Shown: positions 22,749-29,015 of the stretch, one piece after another
How positions within the stretch are numbered: position 1 is the stretch's first letter
Layout: each line of letters opens with the position of its first letter
Source of the DNA: DTU015 sp964406505
Lineage (GTDB): Bacteria > Bacillota > Sulfobacillia > Fermentithermobacillales > Fermentithermobacillaceae
Direction: 5' to 3'
DNA length: 29,015 nucleotides
NCBI GenBank assembly: GCA_964406505.1
Contig: CAYORX010000021.1
Location: 1-29,015, forward strand
Notes under the pieces: generated by a model
Database searches by the model: none
Told to the model about the DNA's origin: nothing
The model's input: the letters and a program-made list of their open reading frames with translations, nothing else
Position numbers and translations under genes: made by a program

Positions 22749-23189
22749 TTATGATGATTCTTTGAGTAAAAGATAAGTTCCTGTTATAAACAGCAATACA
22801 CCTATTATTTTGAATTTATCTAAATTAATTTCTTTTCCTGTAAATCCAAAATAATCTATAAGCAAAGCAGTAAGAATCTGTATAGTTAAAATAGCCGTAG
22901 TTGCAGCTGCGGCGCCAACATTAGCTATACTGGAGAGCACTCCCCATACGATAATAACACTTAAAGGTCCGCCGAGAAACCCAAACCATGGTGCAAAGGT
23001 AATGTTAGAAAGCCCGCCTTGAGTAATGCCCGTTAAGAGAAATATTCCCAGCAGGCTAGTGGCGATAGCATGTACAATAAATGTTGCTTCGATCTCACCT
23101 ATACTTTGGCCAAGAATAGAATTTAAAAATCCTTGAATTGCCATTGCACCTCCCGCTAAACCCGCAATTATCAAAGATATAATCTTCAA
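22749..23189 (-). CDS. DUF606 (YdcZ-like) DMT-superfamily membrane protein
   Basis: The 146-residue protein consists of four or five hydrophobic helices with the DUF606/YdcZ pattern: an N-terminal helix with G-x-x-x-A-x-Q-G-x-x-N-x-x-L-G, P-W-x-x-x-G-G-x-x-x-V-x-x-V and the final G-x-x-L-x-x-x-G-x-x-L. The family is a short branch of the drug/metabolite transporters, probably working as dimers; substrates are unknown. The start is TTG at 23189, five bases after GGGGTG. It is divergent from gpr and lies where rsmD would be expected. No terminator of its own was seen. Its presence between sporulation genes may be chance. Confidence 0.8.
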   Translation of the reverse strand: MKIISLIIAGLAGGAMAIQGFLNSILGQSIGEIEATFIVHAIATSLLGIFLLTGITQGGLSNITFAPWFGFLGGPLSVIIVWGVLSSIANVGAAAATTAILTIQILTALLIDYFGFTGKEINLDKFKIIGVLLFITGTYLLLKESS

Positions 23190-23225
23190 TAAATCACCCC
23201 TGTGCTAATTTTGTATTTTCTCGTT

Positions 23226-23256
23226 ACATATATTCAGTTACCCTTCGGGTAGTATA
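23226..23256 (+). promoter_or_regulatory. forespore (sigma-F/G-type) promoter for gpr
   Basis: ACATA (23226-23230) and, after 16 bases, GGGTAGTATA (23247-23256) match the sigma-F pattern GYATA and GGnnAnaHTR at nearly all fixed positions. It lies about 42 bases before the gpr ATG. In Bacillus gpr is read by sigma-F and sigma-G, in agreement. The pattern is recalled and matched by eye. Confidence 0.5.
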
Positions 23257-23297
23257 GCACCAAGACATTAAACAAAACCTTGATGGGGATGATTCAA

Positions 23298-24233
23298 ATG
23301 TTTTGGTCAAAATGGGGCAGAACTGATCTCGCCGTTGAAAGGGCTGCTATCGCCACACAAAGAACAGGACAAATTCAAGGACTTGAAAGTTTGCAAGAAC
23401 ATATAAACGGCATCGAGATAACCAGGGTATCAGTATTGACACAGTATGCGGCAACACAAATTGGGAAACCTCCTGGCCGATACTTTACACTCGAGTGCCC
23501 TGAACTGAAATTTAGAAATCGAACACTCCTCAAATCTGTAGCGAAAATCGTCGCTGACGAAGTTACCGATATGGCGGAGTTACCTAGAAAAGGCGATGTT
23601 CTCGTTGTGGGTCTTGGGAACTGGCATGCAACCCCTGATGCGCTTGGACCAAGGGTGGTTTCGCAGCTTATGGTAACAAGACACATCAGAGAATACATTT
23701 CTCAAGATTTAGGACAGCGATTGTACCCCGTGGCCGCAATATCCCCGGGGGTGTTAGGGATAACAGGAATGGAAACAGTCGACATAATAAAGGGTATTAC
23801 TGAACAAATTAACCCAGAATTGATAATTACAGTAGACGCTTTGGCAGCTCGGTCCCCATCAAGGTTGTTTTCTACGATACAGATAACTGATACAGGGATA
23901 CAACCGGGTTCAGGAGTAGGAAACAAGCGTCCCGGACTTACTTACGAGAACCTAGGTGTACCCGTAATTGCGATAGGTATTCCAACAGTGGTTTCTGGTA
24001 CTTCAATAGCAATTGACGTGCTTACCGATTATTTTAAAAAATATAATCCACACGCAAGATCGACTCTAGATTCAGTACAAGAATTTTTATCGGAAGAACT
24101 CATGGAACTGATAGTGACCCACAAAGACGTAGATATGCAAATCTTAGAACTATCAAAGTTGTTGGCAAGTTCTATAAACAAGGCTTCTCAACCTGCAATA
24201 ACCGAAGATGAGATGTTAGATTATTTGCAATAA
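23298..24233 (+). CDS. gpr: germination protease GPR
   Basis: GPR degrades SASPs during spore germination; it is made as an inactive zymogen in the forespore and matures by cutting off its own N-terminus. The R-T-D-L-A-V-E segment (8-14) marks the propeptide region. G-L-G-N-W-x-x-T-P-D-A-L-G-P and V-D-A-L-A-A-R contain Asp114 and Asp180, 66 residues apart like the catalytic D127 and D193 of the Bacillus megaterium enzyme. A longer frame begins with TTG at 23280; I chose the ATG at 23298 because GGGG lies nine bases upstream (311 residues). It converges on a SASP gene, its own substrate, with a shared hairpin between them. Confidence 0.93.
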   Translation: MFWSKWGRTDLAVERAAIATQRTGQIQGLESLQEHINGIEITRVSVLTQYAATQIGKPPGRYFTLECPELKFRNRTLLKSVAKIVADEVTDMAELPRKGDVLVVGLGNWHATPDALGPRVVSQLMVTRHIREYISQDLGQRLYPVAAISPGVLGITGMETVDIIKGITEQINPELIITVDALAARSPSRLFSTIQITDTGIQPGSGVGNKRPGLTYENLGVPVIAIGIPTVVSGTSIAIDVLTDYFKKYNPHARSTLDSVQEFLSEELMELIVTHKDVDMQILELSKLLASSINKASQPAITEDEMLDYLQ

Positions 24234-24248
24234 CGAATATGACAAAAG

Positions 24249-24291
24249 GGTATCGGTTGGGGTAAATTTACCAAATACCCCAACCTTTACC
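24249..24291. terminator. convergent hairpin between gpr and the SASP gene
   Basis: GGTTGGGGTA (24255-24264) and TACCCCAACC (24276-24285) pair perfectly around an 11-base loop, and GGTA/TACC (24249-24252, 24288-24291) extend the stem across a 2x2 internal loop. Neither side has a clean T tract, but the position between converging stops suggests a two-way terminator. Confidence 0.65.
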
Positions 24292-24305
24292 GAATTATTA
24301 TTCAA

Positions 24306-24554
24306 TTAATGAGGTTGTTGTTGTTGCTGTCCCCCTGTAGGAAACCTTCCTTGGGCAAGATTATGCTGTGCGAACTCAATCATACGTCTTACCATGTGGC
24401 CACCTACTGCTCCACAAGTTCTAGACGGTATATCGCCCCAATAATCTCCTGGAGGCTGAATTCCTAATTCGTTAGCTACTTCGTTTCTAAAAGCATCCAA
24501 AGCCGGCCGCGCGTGCGGTACTACCGCAATGTTTCTTCGTTGCCCTGAACCCAT
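24306..24554 (-). CDS. alpha/beta-type small acid-soluble spore protein
   Basis: Alpha/beta SASPs coat spore DNA, convert it to an A-like form and protect it from UV and heat; GPR then cleaves them at germination. The 82-residue protein has the family core A-L-D-x-F-x-x-E-V-A-x-E-L-G-I (18-32), in which N-E/V-A-N-E resembles the GPR cleavage site, and G-A-V-G-G-H-M-V-R-R-M-I-E (48-60). His replaces the Glu usual in G-G-E-M. A Gln-rich tail (GGQQQQQPH) closes it. The start has an excellent AAAGGAGGTGA site. A sigma-G-like promoter lies directly upstream, and the gpr gene converges from the other side. Confidence 0.93.
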   Translation of the reverse strand: MGSGQRRNIAVVPHARPALDAFRNEVANELGIQPPGDYWGDIPSRTCGAVGGHMVRRMIEFAQHNLAQGRFPTGGQQQQQPH

Positions 24555-24579
24555 TTACTTTCACCTCCTTTGCACAACT

Positions 24580-24608
24580 TATTATGTTCACTAAGTGCTG
24601 TTATATGC
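24580..24608 (-). promoter_or_regulatory. sigma-G-type forespore promoter for the SASP gene
   Basis: GCATA (24608-24604), 17 bases and CATAATA (24586-24580) on the minus strand fit the sigma-G pattern GHATR and CATnHTA at every fixed base, about 26 bases before the SASP ATG. SASP genes are classic sigma-G targets. Confidence 0.75.
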
Positions 24609-24708
24609 TGGTATGTTATGGCGCAAGAGTTAAGTAAATTTAATTCTGTCATCAATGTTTTAAGGAAAAAAATGTAAAAAATGAATGGGAGTATTACAAA
24701 TCTCTAAA

Positions 24709-26772
24709 TTATCTAGATCTAGCATGTTTGAATAAATTTCCAAACCTTGCATTCATTTGTTCAAGGAGCATGAAAAAATCAAAAGGTATTTGTCGATCGT
24801 CTTCAATTTTAGTAACAATTTCTAGAGCTTCTTGTCTAGCTAACCGTAAAATATCGGGAGTTATTCCCAAGGCTTCCATGTCTATATCACTTAGTCCATG
24901 CTGCTTTAATCCAAAAAATTGCCCTGGACCCCTTTGACGAAGATCTAACTCAGCAAGGGAAAACCCATCATGCATGCTCTCTAAGGCTTTGAGTCTCGAA
25001 GGTAGTTTTAGAGCTTCGTCAGAGGGTATCAGAAAACAATAAGACTGTTCGCTTCCTCGTCCTACTCTTCCTCTAAGTTGATGAAGCGTCGCTAGTCCAA
25101 AAGCCTCTGCACCTTCAATCACGATGCAAGTCGCATTGGTGACATCAACACCAACTTCTATGACAGTTGTAGCTACCAAAACTTGCGTTTTTCCACGGAT
25201 AAAATCTTGAATTTGTCTAGAAAACTCAACCTTATTCATATCACTATGAGCGAATCCTATTTTTGCATTTTTTAGATAAACATGTTTTATTTTTTTGAAC
25301 ATTTGTTCTACGGAACTGCGGCCGGATTTTCCTTCTGCAATTAAGGGGCAAACTACATAAACTTGATGCCCCTTGGCTAATTGTTTTTCAATCGTTTGAT
25401 AAGCTACGTTTCTAAAACGTGGTTCGAGGACTTTTGTAATCACTGGTTGCCGTCCTGGAGGTAATTCATCGATTACAGATAAATCTAGATCCCCGAAAAG
25501 CGTAATGGCTAAAGACCTTGGTATCGGAGTAGCGCTCATCACTAGCATATGTGGAGCACAGGTATCATACGATAATTTCAAACGTTGTTTTACTCCAAAT
25601 CTGTGTTGTTCGTCAGTTACCACTATTCCAAGTCGATGCCATTCAACATGTGGCTCAATCATCGCATGAGTACCGACAAGTATATCAACTGTGCCTTCGG
25701 CTAATTGCTTTAGACATTGTCGCTTATCTTTAACACTTTGACTTCCTGATAAGAACCCGATTCTAACGCCAGCGGGAACCGCCCCCATAATAGTATCCAT
25801 ATGCTGTCTCGCTAAAACCTCAGTAGGCGCCAACAAGGCCGCTTGATAACCATTAGCTACCGCTGCTAAAAGCGCCCAAATAGCAATCACAGTTTTCCCG
25901 CTTCCTACATCCCCCTGAACAAGTCTATTCATGGTTTTTCCGGCCTTAAGATCGCTCTCAATCTCTCCAATTACTTTGTTTTGGGCTTCTGTAAGCTCGA
26001 AAGGCAAGTTGTCAACAAATTCACGAGATAGAACGAATTTATCATACGGCTTTACTGGTCCAGCATTTCGATTTTTACTCTTCATAAGAAGCAAAGCAAG
26101 TTGTAAAAACAAAGATTCCCTAAAAGCAAAAGTGTTCCGGGCTTTTAACCATGCAGAAAAATTGGGTGGGTTATGAATATCTTTGTACGCTCTTTTTTCG
26201 CTTACTAATTTATATTTTAAAATGATGTAAGCGGGTAGTATTTCAGTGATCACGCCTTTGTAGGTGCTCAAGGCTTGGGATACAATTCGCGATATGGTGG
26301 AAGAATTTAGACCAGCCCTGCCATGATATATTGGAATAATAGGACCTCTTCGGGATAAGATGTCGGCCTTTTGCCATAACGGATGGGCGATCTCCCAACC
26401 CCCACGACGCCACTCAACTTTCCCGGAAGCTACGACGCTTAACCCGGGACGCAATTGCTTGGAAAGATAAATCATGTTGTACCAAACCAAGTGGCACGTT
26501 CCAGAACCATCAGAAATTTCGACTTGTAGAGCCCGTCCACGCATACTTGGAATGACCGAAGACGAAACAATCTTTCCGAAAACCGTAACCGTATCTCCTG
26601 ATCTTAGTTGTTTAAGTTTTTTAATTTTCGAATAATCATCTACCCTAAATGGTAAATAATCAAGCAATTGTCCTACTGTTTCAATTCCTAAAGACTTAAA
26701 TAATTCAGCCCTCTTAGGACCCACACCTTTGATATACCTTACATGGTCTTGCAGCGAAAGATTCCGTGACAT
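24709..26772 (-). CDS. recG: ATP-dependent DNA helicase RecG
   Basis: RecG remodels stalled replication forks and branched DNA. The 687-residue protein has an N-terminal wedge/OB domain (about 10-155, with Y-I-K-G-V-G-P-K and E-I-S-D-G-S-G), Walker A G-D-V-G-S-G-K-T (287-294), the DEQH box (387-390), S-A-T-P-I-P-R-S, and the helicase C domain with L-R-G-R-V-G-R-G. A longer frame from 26835 runs into fakA; I chose the ATG at 26772, which overlaps the fakA stop as TAATG and gives the normal length. The yloU-fakA-recG order is the usual Firmicute one. Confidence 0.97.
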   Translation of the reverse strand: MSRNLSLQDHVRYIKGVGPKRAELFKSLGIETVGQLLDYLPFRVDDYSKIKKLKQLRSGDTVTVFGKIVSSSVIPSMRGRALQVEISDGSGTCHLVWYNMIYLSKQLRPGLSVVASGKVEWRRGGWEIAHPLWQKADILSRRGPIIPIYHGRAGLNSSTISRIVSQALSTYKGVITEILPAYIILKYKLVSEKRAYKDIHNPPNFSAWLKARNTFAFRESLFLQLALLLMKSKNRNAGPVKPYDKFVLSREFVDNLPFELTEAQNKVIGEIESDLKAGKTMNRLVQGDVGSGKTVIAIWALLAAVANGYQAALLAPTEVLARQHMDTIMGAVPAGVRIGFLSGSQSVKDKRQCLKQLAEGTVDILVGTHAMIEPHVEWHRLGIVVTDEQHRFGVKQRLKLSYDTCAPHMLVMSATPIPRSLAITLFGDLDLSVIDELPPGRQPVITKVLEPRFRNVAYQTIEKQLAKGHQVYVVCPLIAEGKSGRSSVEQMFKKIKHVYLKNAKIGFAHSDMNKVEFSRQIQDFIRGKTQVLVATTVIEVGVDVTNATCIVIEGAEAFGLATLHQLRGRVGRGSEQSYCFLIPSDEALKLPSRLKALESMHDGFSLAELDLRQRGPGQFFGLKQHGLSDIDMEALGITPDILRLARQEALEIVTKIEDDRQIPFDFFMLLEQMNARFGNLFKHARSR

Positions 26773-28433
26773 TATTCCACAGACACTAAGTAATAATATA
26801 AAGGTTGACCTCCGCGATAAATTTCTAGCTCGCATCCCACAGATATGAAGTTTTTAAGCTCATTAGGCAATTTTTTGGCCAAAGACGCATCAATATCTTC
26901 TCCATAATACACAGTGACAACCGCATCGTCATCTGTAGTCATTTTAGACAGCATGTTTTTAAGTACTTCTTCAGGATTACGACCTACAACCTTAACTTTT
27001 CCGTCTACTAACCCGATAATGTCTCCTTTTTTCATCACAAGTTTACCGAATCTACCATCTCGTGCAGCAAATGTTACTTCACCGGTTTTTACGCTGCGTA
27101 CTGCCTGACCTGCCTTTTTAAGATTCTCACTCAAACTTTCAGTAAAATTCAAAGCAAGCAACGCTGAGATTCCTTGAGGCACTGTTTTGGAGGGAACAAT
27201 ATACATATTTCGTCCAGTAAGGTTTTTAGCCTGCTTTGCAGCTAAAAATATATTACCGTTGTTTGGAAAAAATATGACTTTTTTTGCGCCTACTTGTTTG
27301 AAAGCATCCACAAGATCGCTTGTTGAAGGATTCATGGTTATTCCACCATCCATCACAAGATCAGAACCAAGGCTCTTCATAATTTCTTGCAAACCGTCTC
27401 CTGACGCCACCGATATAATTCCTAAATCCTTTGCTTTGGTCAGCGACTCGGAAATATCAGCCTTGGCGTTTTGTTTCTCTAAATCCCTATTTTGTTGAGC
27501 TTGTATGGATTGCTCTATCATGTTATCTATCGTAACCTGCGAAATCTGACCGTATAACATACATTGCCTTAATACCTCGTAGGGAATACTTGTATGAATG
27601 TGAATTCTCACTACGTCCGAAGAACCCACCACCAAAAGCGAATCTCCCATGGGATCTAAACTGCGCGTAATCTCGTCTATTGGCAATCCTTCTCCTAAAA
27701 TAAGTAACTGCGTATCATATGGATACTCAATATCGATAATTTGTTCTTCGTGCATGTCAGGGACAACGGGTTTGAGATCTTGCAATGTAGGTTCTGAACT
27801 AATGCTTGAACCCGATTTATAACCGTGCAAAAACCCCTCTACAATATAAATCAGCCCTTTACCGCCCGCGTCTACTACCCCCGCTTGTTTCAACACTGGT
27901 AGCATATCAGGGGTTCTTTCCAACACTTCTTTTCCCTTAGCCAAGCACTCTTGAAGCACTCTAGGAATCGTTGTCCCAGGAACTGAAGATGCTATCAAGG
28001 CGGCATCTTTCATCCCTCTAAGCACGGTAAGTATTGTGCCCTCAACCGGTCTCATAACTGCTTTATAAGCAGTAGACACGGCCTCCTCGAAAGCGATTGC
28101 CAAATCTTTTGGACCTGCGCTTTTTTTCCCGGAAAAGCCCTTCGCAATACCTCTAAATATTTGAGATAGAATTACTCCGGAATTTCCGCGAGCTCCCATC
28201 AATGCACCGGTACTTGCGACATTGGCCGCTTCATGCAGTAGTAGTTCTTTTTCGTTCCTTAGACTATCAGCAGCGGAAGAAAGAGTAAGAAACATATTAG
28301 TTCCTGTATCTCCATCAGGAACTGGAAAAACATTAAGTGAATCAACTTCCTTTTTATGTTGTTTTAGATAACTTTGAGACATAATCACAAGGTCTCTAAA
28401 CATATTGCCATCTAATAAAGAGGTGCAAGTCAT
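26772..28433 (-). CDS. fakA: fatty acid kinase catalytic subunit FakA (YloV, DAK domain)
   Basis: FakA phosphorylates fatty acids bound to a FakB/DegV partner, giving acyl-phosphate for PlsX/PlsY. The 553-residue protein begins with a DhaL-like nucleotide domain (N-V-F-P-V-P-D-G-D-T-G-T-N-M at 34-47 with metal-binding Asp residues, G-A-R-G-N-S-G-V-I-L-S-Q at 80-91), followed by a middle domain and a DegV-like C-terminal domain (about 330-553). A TTG at 28439 overlaps the yloU stop, but GGGGAG abuts it; the same site lies six bases before the ATG at 28433, which I chose. A DegV protein is encoded in the fab operon of this window, supporting a working kinase. Fatty acid kinase activity is inferred by family. 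Confidence 0.92.
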   Translation of the reverse strand: MTCTSLLDGNMFRDLVIMSQSYLKQHKKEVDSLNVFPVPDGDTGTNMFLTLSSAADSLRNEKELLLHEAANVASTGALMGARGNSGVILSQIFRGIAKGFSGKKSAGPKDLAIAFEEAVSTAYKAVMRPVEGTILTVLRGMKDAALIASSVPGTTIPRVLQECLAKGKEVLERTPDMLPVLKQAGVVDAGGKGLIYIVEGFLHGYKSGSSISSEPTLQDLKPVVPDMHEEQIIDIEYPYDTQLLILGEGLPIDEITRSLDPMGDSLLVVGSSDVVRIHIHTSIPYEVLRQCMLYGQISQVTIDNMIEQSIQAQQNRDLEKQNAKADISESLTKAKDLGIISVASGDGLQEIMKSLGSDLVMDGGITMNPSTSDLVDAFKQVGAKKVIFFPNNGNIFLAAKQAKNLTGRNMYIVPSKTVPQGISALLALNFTESLSENLKKAGQAVRSVKTGEVTFAARDGRFGKLVMKKGDIIGLVDGKVKVVGRNPEEVLKNMLSKMTTDDDAVVTVYYGEDIDASLAKKLPNELKNFISVGCELEIYRGGQPLYYYLVSVE

Positions 28434-28435
28434 TG

Positions 28436-28807
28436 TCAACTCCCCGAATTCTCCTGGAGCCTTATACTTTCAACGCTTACCGTTATTTTACTAACTTTTA
28501 GGCTCGTAATTTTCTCCACAGTATAACGAACTTTATCTATAATCATTCTGGCTACTTCCGAGATCTTCACTCCGTAACCCAATATAACAAATAACTCAAT
28601 ATACAATTCGTCTCCGTCAATTGAGACAGATACACCTTTAGCGAGGTTTTCCATGCCTAGAAGTTCTGAAAGCCCATCGGTCATTTTCCGTCCTGCCATC
28701 CCAACCACACCGTAGCATTCTATTGCCGCGGCACCCGCAATAGTAGCGATGGCCTCTTCAGACAGTACTAATTTACCCATTTCTGTTCTAATTTCTTTTC
28801 CCGTCAC
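28436..28807 (-). CDS. yloU: Asp23/Gls24 family protein YloU
   Basis: YloU is a small Asp23/DUF322 protein encoded before fakA in Firmicutes; family members are membrane-associated or envelope-stress linked, but the exact role is not known. The conserved core reads V-L-S-E-E-A-I-A-x-I-A-G-x-A-A-x-E-C-Y-G-V-V-G-M-A, then G-V-x-V-x-x-x-G-x-x-L-x-I-E-L and G-V-K-I-S-E-V-A. The open frame reaches a GTG at 28816; the GTG at 28807 is four bases after GGGGTG and gives a length (123) close to other family members, so I chose it, though the start is not certain. Its stop overlaps the start region of fakA. Confidence 0.88.
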   Translation of the reverse strand: MTGKEIRTEMGKLVLSEEAIATIAGAAAIECYGVVGMAGRKMTDGLSELLGMENLAKGVSVSIDGDELYIELFVILGYGVKISEVARMIIDKVRYTVEKITSLKVSKITVSVESIRLQENSGS

Positions 28808-29015
28808 ACAAGACACCCCAGTTTATCATCTGTTGGTCAAATGCTACGACTCTATATATCTTGCCACAGCAATCAGATTCATGGAAGCTATATATAAATT
28901 TTTAGATCGCTAAATCCATTTTATAGCAGAACTTTCATTTAGCAAACACATTTTAATAATTCGAGTCTGTCAAGTGAATGTGGGTAAAGCCACAATCCCC
29001 AAAATGCTTGGTAAT
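28808..29015. promoter_or_regulatory. upstream region of yloU with extended -10 promoter
   Basis: TGCTATAAA (28928-28920, minus strand) is a good extended -10 element with no strong -35 at 17 bases (TGTTTG). It would give a leader of about 105 bases in which seven-base TATATAT/ATATATA arms enclose a small TTGC/GCAA hairpin. A perfect TTGACA at 28973-28968 has no fitting -10. No rpmB or spoVM, often encoded on this side of yloU, could be read in either direction before the window ends. Confidence 0.45.

Noticed and set aside
28817..29015. spoVM or rpmB upstream of yloU
   Set aside because: Both strands were read for the short SpoVM peptide and the L28 N-terminus; only meaningless frames of about ten codons were found.

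Overview
The window comes from a low-GC, endospore-forming Firmicute, most likely of class Clostridia (Peptococcales-like; I cannot name a genus). The evidence is the rpmF-fapR-plsX-fab-rnc-smc-ftsY-ylxM-ffh-rpsP-khpA-trmD-rplS-lepB-rbgA gene order, sporulation genes (germination protease GPR, an alpha/beta SASP, YlbJ) and strong purine-rich Shine-Dalgarno (SD) sites. No tRNA, rRNA, insertion sequence or CRISPR array was seen. This is largely a core chromosomal region. The interest lies in expected genes that are missing, altered key residues, and regulatory and RNA elements.

Layout, mostly on the minus strand and so read right to left. (1) 28.8-24.7 kb: yloU (Asp23), fakA (yloV), recG. (2) 24.6-22.7 kb: a sporulation insert with an alpha/beta SASP convergent to its protease gpr, then a DUF606 transporter; this occupies the place where rsmD usually precedes coaD. 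A promoter-hairpin-pyrimidine tract-terminator unit on the plus strand (about 22586-22738) looks like a small RNA gene, possibly a CsfG relative. (3) 22.5-18.6 kb: a ylb-type cluster with coaD, a coiled-coil protein, ylbJ (plus strand), a PDZ-less ylbL, ylbN (DUF177) and rpmF, ending in a good terminator. (4) 18.4-6.4 kb: a long run starting at a promoter with a likely FapR operator: fapR-plsX-fabH-degV-fabD-fabG-acpP-fabF-rnc-smc-ftsY. (5) 6.4-1.6 kb: ylxM-ffh-rpsP-khpA-trmD-rplS-lepB-rbgA behind its own promoter. (6) 1.4-0 kb: a membrane TPR protein convergent with the 3' end of a gene for an Ig-like repeat protein.

Functional themes. Fatty acid synthesis (FabH, FabD, FabG, ACP, FabF) joins phospholipid synthesis at PlsX, whose acyl-phosphate product can also be made by fatty acid kinase; both a DegV/FakB-type lipid-binding protein and FakA are encoded here. 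Protein export is covered by Ffh, YlxM, FtsY and signal peptidase I. Ribosome building is covered by S16, L19, L32, RbgA, TrmD, KhpA and RNase III.

Points deserving attention: the candidate sporulation sRNA beside coaD; an RNase III whose conserved metal-binding Asp is Gly; no rimM, rsmD, fabK or rnhB at their usual sites; a YlbL-type Lon protease without its PDZ domain; forespore-type promoters before gpr and the SASP; and frequent TTG start codons. Several starts were moved from the longest reading frame to the codon with a proper SD site, as noted per gene.
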